Shown: positions 15,121 to 23,612, counted from the first letter of the stretch. The stretch: 41,879 nucleotides of DNA from Streptomyces sp. NRRL S-87 (GCF_000719335.1 NZ_JOGB01000060.1:1-41879), one strand, 5' to 3'. Program-made: numbers and translations. Notes: generated from the sequence alone by a model not told the origin.

Positions 15121-17640
15121 ATGGAGCAGCTGACGCAGCACGACCCGCGACGGATCGGTCCGTTCGAGGTGCTGGGCAGACTCGGCGCGGGCGGCATGGG
15201 TCTGGTGTACCTGGCGCGCTCGGCGTCCGGACGGCGCGTGGCGATCAAGACGGTGCGCACCGAGCTCGCCGAGGACCAGCTCTTCAGGGTGCGCTTCACG
15301 CGCGAGGTGGAGGCGGCGCGCGCGGTCAGCGGCTTCTACACCGCCGCGGTCGTGGACGCCGACCCGCGGGCCGCGGTCCCGTGGCTGGCCACGGCGTACG
15401 TGCCCGCGCCCTCCCTGGAGGAGATCGTCAACGAGTGCGGGCCGATGCCCGCGCAGGCGGTGCGCTGGCTGGCGGCCGGCATCGCCGAGGCGCTGCAGTC
15501 CATCCACGGGGCCGGGCTGGTCCACCGCGACCTGAAGCCGTCGAACGTACTGGTCGTCGAGGACGGCCCGCGCGTGATCGACTTCGGTATCGCGAGCGGC
15601 GTCTCCAACACCCGTCTGACCATGACGAACGTCGCGGTCGGCACCCCCGCCTACATGTCGCCCGAGCAGGCGAAGGACTCGCGCAGCGTGAAGGGCGCGA
15701 GCGACGTCTTCTCGCTCGGCTCGACGCTGGTCTTCGCCGCCACCGGCCATCCGCCGTTCCACGGCGCGAACCCGGTCGAGACGGTGTTCATGCTGCTGCG
15801 CGAGGGCCCGAACCTGGAGGGGCTGCCCGAGGAGCTGCGGCCGCTCATCGAGTCCTGCATGCAGATGGACGCCACGCTCCGGCCCACCCCGGCCGACCTG
15901 CAGGCCCAGCTGGCCCCGCACCTGTTCGCGGCCGGCGACGACAGCGGCACGGCCTCGGCGTGGCTGCCGGCCCGGGCGGTGGAGCTGATCGAGCAGCGCC
16001 GCGCGGGAGCCTCCGGGCGTACGACCACCACGCCGGGCGCGGCGGGCGCGGCCCGGCCCGGTCCGGCCCGGAACGCCCCGGAACCCCACGGCGGCCCCGC
16101 CGCGGGGCCGGCCACCCACCGCCGCGAGCGGCCGGAGCCGGCCTGGGCGAACGACCCGCGGACCGGCCAGGCGACGCCGCCGCGGCCGCCGCACCCGCCG
16201 GGCGCCGGCCGCGGCCCGGGGGCCGCACCGGTGCCGGCGGGGCCCGCCCTGCCCGCTTCCTCCGGAGAACCGGTCCGCCTGGGTGCCGCGCCCGTGCCGA
16301 TCGGTCCCGGCCCGCGGGCCGGCCGGGCCGCCGCCGCCTCGGCCGTGGCCGAGCCGGGGCCGGCCACCGGCTGGATCCGCCCGCCGGCCGGTGTGGACGC
16401 GCCGCCGGCCCCCGCGACCTCCTCCGCCCCCTCGGCGCTGTCCATCGCCGCCGACGGCGGCGCCGCCGCGTCGTCCACCGTGCCGCGCCCCGGCCCCGCT
16501 CCGGACAGCGGGCGCTGGCGGCCGTGGCGGTTCCGGATGTCCAACGAGGTCTGGGGCACGCCCAGCGTCGACGGGGACCTGCTGTACGTCACCTCCTTCG
16601 AGGTGCACGCCCTCGACGTGGCCAGCGGCCGCCGCCAGTTCAAGACCCGCGAGGTCGCCTGGGCGATGCAGGTGGCGGACGGCCGGATCCACGCCTCCGA
16701 CGGCCCGTCCCTGTACGCGCTGGACGCCAAGGACGGCACCGAGCGGTGGCGGCTCCAGACCGACGCCTGGGTGTACGCCCTCAAGGCCGACCGGGGCACG
16801 GTCGTCACCGCCACCCGCGGCGGCGGCGTACAGGCCTGGGAGGCCGCGAACGGCCAGCAGCTGTGGGAGACCTCCGGCGCCCAGACCGACTTCGAGACGC
16901 CCGAGGCGGCGCCGGTCATCCACGACGGCACGGTGTACGTCTGGCAGAACGCGCGGCTGCGCGCGCTGGACGCCCGTACCGGCGCCGAGCAGTGGTCGTA
17001 CCCCGTCGGGGACGCGGCCTCCTGCGGGAACGTCCCGGTGCGCGTCACCCCCGCCCCGGACGGCTACGTGTACATCGCCGCCGGCACCCGGGTCATCGCG
17101 GCCGACACCGCCACCGGGCGGGTCCGCTGGCACTTCGAGGCGCCGGCCGTCTTCCTGGCGCCGCCGGCCTTCGCGCCGGGGCCGGCGGTCACGGGCGGCG
17201 GGGTGTACCTGGCCGACTACCTGGGCACGGTGTACGCGCTCGACGCGACCACGGGCAAGGACCGCTGGCGGATCGCGACCGAGCCGCGCCAGTCGGCCGA
17301 GCCGGTGATCGTGGCGGGCGGCAGCATCCACCTGGGCGCCGGCTCGGCGCTCTACACGCTGGACGCGGTCACGGGCACGCCGAAGTGGCGCTTCGCCGCG
17401 GGCGGCGAGATCACCGGCGCTCCGGCCGTGGCCGAGGGGCGCGTCCACTTCGGCTCCGCCGACCACTGCCTGTACACGCTGGACGCGGCCGGCGGGCAGC
17501 TCCGGTGGAAGCTCGCCACCGGCGGCGAGATCACCGGTTCGCCGGTCGCCAAGGCGGGCGTGGTCTACGCGTGCAGCAAGGACCGCTGCGTGTACGCGCT
17601 GGACGCGGCCAAGGGGACGGGGACCCGTACGGCGGGGTGA
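15121..17640 (+). CDS. afsK: Serine/threonine protein kinase AfsK with C-terminal PQQ-type propeller
   Basis: An 839-residue kinase. The catalytic domain (~12-275) has GAGGMGLVYLA, Lys43 (VAIKTV), the HRD Asp137 (VHRDLKPSN), DFG Asp154 and GTPAYMSPEQ. The opening LTQHDPRRIGPFEVLGRLG is what I recall from S. coelicolor AfsK, and Thr167 in RLTMT would match its autophosphorylated Thr168. A Pro/Ala-rich linker (~285-455) leads to a tandem PQQ-like propeller (repeated LYALDA...G..RW units) likely to sense a ligand. AfsK phosphorylates AfsR to switch on afsS and antibiotic production. No TM helix is visible; AfsK is loosely membrane-associated. Unlike the close arrangement I recall in S. coelicolor, about 7 kb of other genes separate it from afsS here. 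Confidence 0.92.
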   Translation: MEQLTQHDPRRIGPFEVLGRLGAGGMGLVYLARSASGRRVAIKTVRTELAEDQLFRVRFTREVEAARAVSGFYTAAVVDADPRAAVPWLATAYVPAPSLEEIVNECGPMPAQAVRWLAAGIAEALQSIHGAGLVHRDLKPSNVLVVEDGPRVIDFGIASGVSNTRLTMTNVAVGTPAYMSPEQAKDSRSVKGASDVFSLGSTLVFAATGHPPFHGANPVETVFMLLREGPNLEGLPEELRPLIESCMQMDATLRPTPADLQAQLAPHLFAAGDDSGTASAWLPARAVELIEQRRAGASGRTTTTPGAAGAARPGPARNAPEPHGGPAAGPATHRRERPEPAWANDPRTGQATPPRPPHPPGAGRGPGAAPVPAGPALPASSGEPVRLGAAPVPIGPGPRAGRAAAASAVAEPGPATGWIRPPAGVDAPPAPATSSAPSALSIAADGGAAASSTVPRPGPAPDSGRWRPWRFRMSNEVWGTPSVDGDLLYVTSFEVHALDVASGRRQFKTREVAWAMQVADGRIHASDGPSLYALDAKDGTERWRLQTDAWVYALKADRGTVVTATRGGGVQAWEAANGQQLWETSGAQTDFETPEAAPVIHDGTVYVWQNARLRALDARTGAEQWSYPVGDAASCGNVPVRVTPAPDGYVYIAAGTRVIAADTATGRVRWHFEAPAVFLAPPAFAPGPAVTGGGVYLADYLGTVYALDATTGKDRWRIATEPRQSAEPVIVAGGSIHLGAGSALYTLDAVTGTPKWRFAAGGEITGAPAVAEGRVHFGSADHCLYTLDAAGGQLRWKLATGGEITGSPVAKAGVVYACSKDRCVYALDAAKGTGTRTAG

Positions 17641-17641
17641 T

Positions 17642-17695
17642 CGCCTCCGACGCCGGCGGGGCTGGAAGATCCAGCGCCGCCGGGCGTCGGAGGCG
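17642..17695. terminator. Strong hairpin terminator between afsK and the membrane gene
   Basis: An inverted repeat with a stem of about 24 bp (outer arm CGCCTCCGACGCC, one bulge, one mismatch) and loop AGA. It starts 2 nt after the afsK stop and serves the converging gene as well. Confidence 0.8.
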
Positions 17696-17744
17696 CGGGG
17701 GTCCCGGGTCGGGCCAGGGGCCGGTTGCGGGGCAGCCGCAGCCC

Positions 17745-18530
17745 TCAGGGGCTGTTCAAGGGCGGGCCCAGCGGGGGACCGTGGTCCGGGCCGTCGGGGC
17801 GGGGTTCCGTCTCGTGCAGCGGTGCGCCGAGTGCCGGGCCGTGTTCGTCGTCCTGGGCGGTCGTGGGGCCGGGGGGCCCGCCGTGCGACGGGGGCCCGAG
17901 CGGGGGGCCGTGGTCCGCGGCGTCGGGGCCCGGTTCGGTCTCGTGCAGCGGTGCGCCGAGTGCCGGGCCGTGGTCGGCCCCGGCGTCCGGTGCGCGGTGC
18001 CGGCCCTGGCCGCCGGGGTCGTACGCGCGCGGGATGCGGGCGGTCGCGGTGTCGCGGCCCGGCGGGGCGCCGCGGGCGGTGTCGGCCTCGTAGCCGCCGA
18101 CCCGCTGCCGGGGCCGCCGGCCGCTCATGACGGCCGCGCCGATCAGCAGGAAGAGGCCGCCGCCGAGCGCGTTCGCGACGCCCGGGCCGAGGCCCTGTGC
18201 ACCGTTCCCCACGGCCAGTTCGCCCGCGGCCTGGCCCTGCCGGACCATCCACAGGACGGTGAAGCCGAGCACCACGACGCCCGCGAGGGCCATCAGGATC
18301 CGGGACCGCAGGACCACGGCGACCAGCGTCAGCACGGCCGCGCACGCGAAGGGCAGGAACAGCGACCACATCACGGTGGCGTGCGCGTCGCTGATCCCCT
18401 CGGCGGAGAAGAGCTCCCCGAGACGGTAGTCGCGTCCGAGACGGCCGTCGTACCAGGCACGGAAGGGGCTGAGGACGGCGGCCGTCGCTCCCACGAGCCC
18501 CACCACGGAACCGAGGACGTTGCGGACCAT
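17745..18530 (-). CDS. Integral membrane protein with duplicated cytosolic-type tail
   Basis: A 261-residue protein I cannot assign to a named family. About four hydrophobic segments lie in the first ~150 residues (NVLGSVVGLVGATAAVLSPF, ATVMWSLFLPFACAAVLTLV, ILMALAGVVVLGFTVLWMV, ALGGGLFLLIGAAVM). The rest is hydrophilic, Pro/His/Asp-rich, and contains a 43-residue duplication including HGPALGAPLHETEP and DHGPPLGPP. The exact position next to afsK matches that of an uncharacterised S. coelicolor gene between afsK and afsS. ATG 18530 has GGAGG 5 nt upstream. Confidence 0.75.
   Translation of the reverse strand: MVRNVLGSVVGLVGATAAVLSPFRAWYDGRLGRDYRLGELFSAEGISDAHATVMWSLFLPFACAAVLTLVAVVLRSRILMALAGVVVLGFTVLWMVRQGQAAGELAVGNGAQGLGPGVANALGGGLFLLIGAAVMSGRRPRQRVGGYEADTARGAPPGRDTATARIPRAYDPGGQGRHRAPDAGADHGPALGAPLHETEPGPDAADHGPPLGPPSHGGPPGPTTAQDDEHGPALGAPLHETEPRPDGPDHGPPLGPPLNSP
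17764..17975. repeat. 129-bp-offset duplication in the membrane protein tail
   Basis: A block of about 83 bp (17764-17846) recurs at 17892-17975. The shared core GGTGCGCCGAGTGCCGGGCC lies at 17821 and 17950. It keeps the frame, duplicating 43 residues. Confidence 0.8.
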
Positions 18531-18732
18531 CTCGGCCTCCTGGGTGCGGGCTCTCGTTCCCGACGCTACGCCCGCCGGGGACCCGGCGCACTCCCACCCC
18601 GACGGGGTCCGGGACCGCCTCTCCGCGGCTACCCGGGAGGCCCTCCGGCATGCGCGGTGCCGGGGGCTCCGGACCCGTTCCCGCGCCTCCTGGTAGCGTG
18701 CCCCGGGTTCGCCCAGGGGAGGGAATTCGGCC

Positions 18733-19365
18733 ATGCTGCGCCGCCGCGTCAGGTTCGCGTCCGTGACCACCGCCGTCGTGCTCGGTCTGACCGGGTTCTC
18801 CGGCCACGGCCACGGCTCGGGCGGCGGCTCCGTCCACAAGGACGGCGGGTCCGGCGGCGGTTGCTCCAGCTCGAAGAAGCACAACGGGACGCACTCCGAC
18901 ACCGACTACGACGGCACGGACGGCACCGACGGCACCAGCGGCAGCAGCAGCGGTCAGGGCGGCAGTACTTCTGCCCCCGCCCCCACCGCCTCCGCCGAGC
19001 CGGGCTACGCCTACGTCCTGACCTGCGCCGGCTCCCGGGGGACGACCCGGACCCCGGGCGGGAAGAAGGCCGGACCGGCCACCGCCTCCACCGTCCAGGT
19101 CCACTCGCGGCTCTCCACGACGCAGACGTTCGAGGTCACCGTCGCCTTCCGGGGCGACACGGGCACCGCGGCCGACGTCGAGACCGACCGCAACACCGTC
19201 GCCGTCACCCTCGACGCCCTCGACAGCCGGCCGCTCACCGTGCCCATGACGAAGCCCGCGCGGGCCGGGGACGTCACCAGCTGCGTGGTCCTGTCCGTCA
19301 CGCCGGTCAGCGGAGCCGGAACCCCGGACCCGGGCTCCCCGAGCCCGTCGCCCGCCGCGAGCTGA
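18733..19365 (+). CDS. Secreted low-complexity protein
   Basis: A 210-residue protein with a twin-Arg-free signal peptide (MLRRRVRFASVTTAVVLGLT, cleavage near residue 24-28). It is followed by a Gly/His/Ser segment (GHGHGSGGGS), an Asp/Thr/Gly segment (DGTDGTDGTSGSSSG) and a more ordered C-terminal half (YAYVLTCAGS, TTQTFEVTVAFRGD, NTVAVTLDALDS) that may be a small beta domain. No catalytic motif is seen and the family is unknown. A GGGGAGGG Shine-Dalgarno and TAGCGT (18694-18699) as a candidate -10 support ATG 18733. Its end overlaps the crotonase gene tail to tail. Confidence 0.72.
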   Translation: MLRRRVRFASVTTAVVLGLTGFSGHGHGSGGGSVHKDGGSGGGCSSSKKHNGTHSDTDYDGTDGTDGTSGSSSGQGGSTSAPAPTASAEPGYAYVLTCAGSRGTTRTPGGKKAGPATASTVQVHSRLSTTQTFEVTVAFRGDTGTAADVETDRNTVAVTLDALDSRPLTVPMTKPARAGDVTSCVVLSVTPVSGAGTPDPGSPSPSPAAS

Positions 19366-20185
19366 ACAGCTCGGCCTGCCGCTCCGGTGCCAGGTTGCCC
19401 AGCGTGACCAGGTGCGGGGCCTGCGCCAGGGCCGCGGCCCTGGCCGCCTCCTTGGCGGACCAGAGGGCCCGTACGGTGCCCTGCACGGCCGTCGCCGGAT
19501 ACCCGGCCAGGGTCTGCGCGCACCGCACGGCGGCGGCCAGCTCCGCGCCCGGCTCGGTGAGCTCGGAGACCAGGCCGATCTCGTACGCGCGGCGGGCCGA
19601 GAGCCGTTCCGCCGTGCCCATCAGGGACATCCGGGCGACCTCGCCGAACGGCATCCGCTGGGCCATGTAGACCGCCTCGTAGGCGCTCACCATGCCGTAG
19701 GTCGTGTGCGGGTCGAAGAAGGTCGCGGACGTCGAGGCCACGACGAACTCCGTCTCGCCCAGCAGGTAGAAGGCCCCGCCGCAGGCCATGCCGTTCACGG
19801 CGGCGACCACCGGGGTCCACAGCCCGGCGGCCTTCGGGCCGATGCCGATCATCGGGTCCTCGATGCCGAACGGGGTCGGCGGCTGGGCCACCTCCACCGA
19901 GCGGTCGATGCCGGTGCAGAACGCGGCGTCGCCCGCGCCCGTCACGACCACCGCCCGGACGGTGTCGTCGAAGCGGAACGCCCGCCAGGTGGCGGCCAGC
20001 TCGGCGGCCATGGCGAGGTCCACGGCGTTGTGCCGGGCCGGCCGGTCGAGGGTGACCACCGCGACGCCGGTGGCCTTGTCCCGCTCGACCCGGACCCCGC
20101 CGGAGCCCGAGCCGGCACCACCCGGGTCGGCACCACCCGGGTCGGCACCACCCGAGCCGGGGCCGGGGCCGGAGCCGGCGCTCAC
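19307..20185 (-). CDS. Enoyl-CoA hydratase/isomerase family protein (second crotonase)
   Basis: A 292-residue crotonase-fold protein. A Gly/Ser/Pro lead of ~30 residues, built from 15-bp repeats, precedes the fold: VAVVTLDRPARHNAVDLAMA, TGAGDAAFCTGIDRS, then PVVAAVNGMACGGAFYLLGE and SATFFDPHTTYGMVSAYEAV. The positions of the two catalytic Glu of true hydratases are Phe (GGAFYL) and His (FFDPH), so, as with the crotonase at 1279, simple hydration is doubtful. GTG 20185 overlaps the DUF35 stop as GTGA with GGAG upstream, showing a coupled ltp-DUF35-crotonase operon under operator 8. It overlaps the secreted-protein gene by 59 nt at the 3' ends. Confidence 0.86.
   Translation of the reverse strand: MSAGSGPGPGSGGADPGGADPGGAGSGSGGVRVERDKATGVAVVTLDRPARHNAVDLAMAAELAATWRAFRFDDTVRAVVVTGAGDAAFCTGIDRSVEVAQPPTPFGIEDPMIGIGPKAAGLWTPVVAAVNGMACGGAFYLLGETEFVVASTSATFFDPHTTYGMVSAYEAVYMAQRMPFGEVARMSLMGTAERLSARRAYEIGLVSELTEPGAELAAAVRCAQTLAGYPATAVQGTVRALWSAKEAARAAALAQAPHLVTLGNLAPERQAELFSSRRATGSGSPGPGFRLR
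20116..20160. repeat. 15-bp tandem repeats in the crotonase 5' end
   Basis: CCGGGTCGGCACCAC-type units repeated three times, encoding GGADP / GGAGS steps of the Gly-rich leader. Confidence 0.75.
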
Positions 20186-20634
20186 GCCCGCTCCAGCAGC
20201 CAGCGCGGCACGCTCACGCCCCCGACCTCGGTGAACGCCACCTGCACCCGCGCCCCGATGCGCAGCCGCGCCGGGTCCACGGAGTCCAGCGGGGCGTCCG
20301 GCGCGGCCACCAGGTTCCCGGCCAGCCGGATCTGCGGGGCCTCGGCGAGCTCCACGAGGACGACGTTGTACGGGGCCTGGGCGGCGTACGCGGGCAGCAG
20401 CGGGGGGTGCGGCAGCACGTACGACCAGATCCGCCCGCGTCCGCTCATCAGCCGCCACTCGCTCGTGAACGACTGGCAGTGCGGGCAGCAGGGACGCGGC
20501 GGGAAGCGCAGCCGCCCGCAGTCGGCGCAGGCCTGGACGCGCAGTTCGCCGCGGGCCGCGTACTCCCAGAACGGGGCCCCGTCCTCGTCGGGCACCGGCA
20601 GCAGCAGGCCGTCCGCCGTCATCGTGTCGGTCAT
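20182..20634 (-). CDS. DUF35 OB-fold protein with zinc ribbon
   Basis: A 150-residue DUF35 protein without a long extension. The zinc ribbon is QACADCGRLRFPPRPCCPHC (CxxC...CxxC) after FWEYAARGEL; the OB fold follows (GRIWSYVLPHPPLLPAYAAQ, YNVVLVELAEAPQIRLAGNL, VAFTEVGG). It lies 50 nt after the Ltp gene and overlaps the crotonase start. An adjacent DUF35-Ltp pair is the usual genomic arrangement of two-protein aldolase or acyl-transfer complexes known from sterol side-chain catabolism, so a physical complex with the Ltp at 20685 is likely. ATG 20634 has GGAG upstream. Confidence 0.86.
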   Translation of the reverse strand: MTDTMTADGLLLPVPDEDGAPFWEYAARGELRVQACADCGRLRFPPRPCCPHCQSFTSEWRLMSGRGRIWSYVLPHPPLLPAYAAQAPYNVVLVELAEAPQIRLAGNLVAAPDAPLDSVDPARLRIGARVQVAFTEVGGVSVPRWLLERA

Positions 20635-20684
20635 TCGCTCCGGCTCCTCGCTCACGTCGTCGGATCGGGGGTGGGCCGCGGCGG

Positions 20685-21836
20685 TCACGCGCGCAGCAGG
20701 ATCGCGGACGTCGGCACGCCCTCGCCCGCCGTGACCAGGCAGGTGGTGGCGTCCGGCACCTGGGCGGTGGAGGTGCCGCGCAGCTGCTTGACGCCCTCGT
20801 TGATCAGGTTGAAGCCGTGGACGTACGCCTCGGACAGGCCGCCGCCCCCGGTGTTGAGGGGCAGCCGGCCGCCGATCTCCAGCGCGCCGCCCTCGGTGAA
20901 GGCCGCGCCCTCGCCGCGGCCGCAGAAGCCGTAGCCCTCCAGGGAGAGCGGGATGAGCGGGGTGAAGGCGTCGTAGATCTGGGCCACGTCCACGTCCTGC
21001 GGACCGAAGTCGGCCTGCTTCCACAGGTGGCGGGCGGCCGTCCAGGCGGGGCCGGACAGCGGGTCGTCGTTCCAGTAGTTGACCATGCCGTGGTGCTGGG
21101 CGGGCAGGCCCTGGGCGGCGGAGTGCACGTACACCGGTCTCTGCCGGCAGTCGCGGGCCCGCTCGGCGGAGACGATGACGCAGGCCAGCGCCCCGTCCGT
21201 CTCCAGGCAGTTGTCGAAGAGGCAGAGCGGCTCGCTGATCCAGCGGGCGGTCATGTACATCTCGCGGGTCAGCGGACGCTCGTACATCATCGCGGCGGGG
21301 TTCTGGTTGGCGCGGTTGCGGCAGGCCAGGGCCACGTTGAAGAGGTGGTCGCGGGTGGCGCCGTACTCGTGCATGTAGCGGCGCGCGAGGATGCCGATCT
21401 CGTCGGCCGGCCGCAGCAGGCCGAAGGGCCGGGTCCACTGGCCGGGGGTGGGCAGCTGCACGGCCGTGTTCTTCCACGGGCGGGGGCCCGAGCCGCGCTT
21501 GCGGGACCGCCAGGCGACCCCGACCGTGGCCTGGCCGGTGGCGACCGCGGCGGCGAGGTGGCCGACCGTCGCGCACGAACCGCCGCCCCCGTAGCCGACC
21601 TTGGAGAAGAAGGTGACGTCGCCGGCGCCGATCGCCTTGGCGACCTCGACCTCGTCGGTCTCCTCCATCGTGTACGAGGCGAACGCGTCGACCTCGGCGG
21701 GCGCGATGCCGGCGTCGTCGAGCGCGGCCAGGATCGCCCGGCAGGCCAACTCCTTCTCGGTCTGCGGGAGCCGTTTGGCGAAGGCGGTCTGCCCGATCCC
21801 GACTATCGCCGTGGCGTCCTTCAGGGTTGCCGCCAT
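20685..21836 (-). CDS. Lipid-transfer protein / thiolase-fold protein (Ltp)
   Basis: A 383-residue thiolase-fold Ltp: AIVGIGQTAFAKRLPQTEKE at the start, a central YGGGGSCATVGHLAAAVATG loop, RRYMHEYGATRDHLFNVALA, DVDVAQIYDAFTPLIPLSLE, CGRGEGAAFTEGGALEIGG and LPLNTGGGGLSEAYVHG. The order matches Ltp2/3/4-type proteins of sterol-degrading actinobacteria, which cleave or acylate CoA thioesters with a DUF35 partner. The Cys in GGSCATVGH is not in the classical thiolase CAS context. ATG 21836 has GGAGG 5 nt upstream; GTG 21842 is less likely. Divergent from fadD across operator 8. Confidence 0.87.
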   Translation of the reverse strand: MAATLKDATAIVGIGQTAFAKRLPQTEKELACRAILAALDDAGIAPAEVDAFASYTMEETDEVEVAKAIGAGDVTFFSKVGYGGGGSCATVGHLAAAVATGQATVGVAWRSRKRGSGPRPWKNTAVQLPTPGQWTRPFGLLRPADEIGILARRYMHEYGATRDHLFNVALACRNRANQNPAAMMYERPLTREMYMTARWISEPLCLFDNCLETDGALACVIVSAERARDCRQRPVYVHSAAQGLPAQHHGMVNYWNDDPLSGPAWTAARHLWKQADFGPQDVDVAQIYDAFTPLIPLSLEGYGFCGRGEGAAFTEGGALEIGGRLPLNTGGGGLSEAYVHGFNLINEGVKQLRGTSTAQVPDATTCLVTAGEGVPTSAILLRA

Positions 21837-21904
21837 CGCCACCTCCGTGGGGGTGCGCCGGTGCGCCGCATCAGTGCTGACAGCGGGGAAGGCTACAGCT
21901 AATC

Positions 21905-21917
21905 TGACGGTTAGTCA
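21905..21917. promoter_or_regulatory. TetR-regulon operator 8 (ltp / fadD divergent promoter)
   Basis: TGACGGTTAGTCA. For fadD, TAATCT (21900-21905) is a TANNNT -10 that the operator overlaps by one base, the same geometry as at the acyl-CoA dehydrogenase. The site can serve both directions. Confidence 0.82.
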
Positions 21918-21950
21918 GCTACTGGGAACGGGGCGGGTGGGGAGGCCTTG

Positions 21951-23612
21951 ATGAACGACAGCCGGCACGGTGGCGAGGACCCGGGCACGGACGACGTCGA
22001 CCCGCGCGGCGACCTGCGCTGGGGCAGCGTCCCGCGCCTGGTGCGCGAGGCCGCCGCCCGCTACGCCGACCGCGAGGCCGTGGTCGACGGCCGGGTCCGC
22101 GTCACGTACGCCGAACTCGGCGAGCGCGTCGAACGCGCCGCGGCCGCCTGCCTCGCGGCCGGCACCGAACCCGGCGACCGGGTCGCCGTCTGGGCACCCA
22201 ACTCCCTCGACTGGATCGTCGCCGCCCTCGGCGCGGTCTCCGCGGGCGCCGTGCTGGTCCCGCTCAACACCCGCTTCAAGGGTGCCGAGGCCGCGTACGT
22301 CCTCGACAGCAGCCGCGCCCGCCTGCTCTTCGTCACCGGCACCTTCCTCGGCACCTCGTACGTCGCCTCGCTGCGCCGCGCCGCCGGGGACGGGCCGGGC
22401 ACCGGTCCGCTGCCGGGCCTGCCGCACCTCGAGGAGGCCGTGGTGCTCGCCGAGGACGCGCCCGCGGGATTCCGCACGTGGAAGGACTTCCTCGCCGGCG
22501 GGGACGCGGTGGCCGCCGACGCCGTCCGCCGCCGGGCCGAAGCGGTGCCCGCCGACGCCCCCTCGGACATCGTCTTCACCTCCGGCACCACCGGACGCCC
22601 CAAGGGCGCGGTGATCACCCACGCCCAGTCGCTGCGCTGCTACCAGGTCTGGAGCGAACTCGCGGGGCTGCGGGAGGGCGACCGCTACCTGATCGTGAAC
22701 CCCTTCTTCCACACCTTCGGCTACAAGGCGGGCATCATCGCGTGCCTGATGCGCGGGGCGACGATGGTCCCGCAGCCGGTGTTCGACGTCGACACCGTGC
22801 TCGCCAACATCGCCGCCGAGCGGATCTCCGTCCTGCCCGGACCGCCCACCCTGCACCAGTCGATCCTCGACCACCCCGCCCGCGACCACCACGACCTGTC
22901 CGCCCTGCGGCTGGTGGTCACCGGAGCGGCCGTGGTCCCGCTGCGGCTCGTCGAGCGGCTGCGCGGCGAGCTGCGCATCCGGACCGTGCTCACCGCGTAC
23001 GGGCTGTCCGAGGCCAGCGGCATCGTGACCATGTGCCGGCGGGGCGACCCGGCGGAGACCGTCGCCGAGACCTCGGGGCGGGCGATCCCGGGGACCGAGG
23101 TGCGCGTGGTGGCGGGGGAGGACCCGGGCCGGGCGCTGCCGCCGGGGGAACCGGGGGAGGTGTGGGTGCGCGGGCACCACGTGATGTCCGGGTACTTCGA
23201 GGACCCGGAGGCGACCGCCGCGGCCGTCACGCCGGACGGCTGGCTGCGCACCGGCGACGTCGGGGTGCTGGACGCCCGCGGCAACCTGCGCATCACCGAC
23301 CGGATCAAGGACATGTTCATCGTGGGCGGGTTCAACGCCTACCCGGCGGAGATCGAGCAGCTGCTGGGCCTGCACCCGGACGTCGCGGACGTGGCGGTGG
23401 TGGGCGTGCCCGACCCGCGACTGGGGGAGGTGGGCAAGGCCTACGTGGTCCGCCGCCCCGGCGCGACCCTGACCGCGGACGACCTCGTCGCCTGGTCCCG
23501 GCGCGAGATGGCGAACTACAAGGTGCCGCGCACCGTCGAGTTCGTCGCCGAGCTCCCCCGCAACGCGAGCGGCAAGGTCCTCAAGCGCGAGCTCCGCTCC
23601 CGGACGGCCTAG
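21951..23612 (+). CDS. AMP-forming acyl-CoA synthetase, FadD3-like
   Basis: A 553-residue ANL-superfamily ligase. The P-loop FTSGTTGRPKGA is near residue 210, YGLSEASG is the A5-type motif, WLRTGDVG and RITDRIKDMF the hinge, and Lys542 in NASGKVLK the adenylation lysine. The stretches NPFFHTFGYKAGIIACL, VLPGPPTLHQSILDHPAR and RLGEVGKAYVV closely recall FadD3 of mycobacteria, which activates HIP, the last two-ring steroid intermediate. An identical substrate is not proven, since no other HIP-pathway gene (ipdAB, ipdF type) is in the window. GGAGG lies 5 nt before ATG 21951. Operator 8 controls it together with the divergent ltp operon. Confidence 0.87.
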   Translation: MNDSRHGGEDPGTDDVDPRGDLRWGSVPRLVREAAARYADREAVVDGRVRVTYAELGERVERAAAACLAAGTEPGDRVAVWAPNSLDWIVAALGAVSAGAVLVPLNTRFKGAEAAYVLDSSRARLLFVTGTFLGTSYVASLRRAAGDGPGTGPLPGLPHLEEAVVLAEDAPAGFRTWKDFLAGGDAVAADAVRRRAEAVPADAPSDIVFTSGTTGRPKGAVITHAQSLRCYQVWSELAGLREGDRYLIVNPFFHTFGYKAGIIACLMRGATMVPQPVFDVDTVLANIAAERISVLPGPPTLHQSILDHPARDHHDLSALRLVVTGAAVVPLRLVERLRGELRIRTVLTAYGLSEASGIVTMCRRGDPAETVAETSGRAIPGTEVRVVAGEDPGRALPPGEPGEVWVRGHHVMSGYFEDPEATAAAVTPDGWLRTGDVGVLDARGNLRITDRIKDMFIVGGFNAYPAEIEQLLGLHPDVADVAVVGVPDPRLGEVGKAYVVRRPGATLTADDLVAWSRREMANYKVPRTVEFVAELPRNASGKVLKRELRSRTA

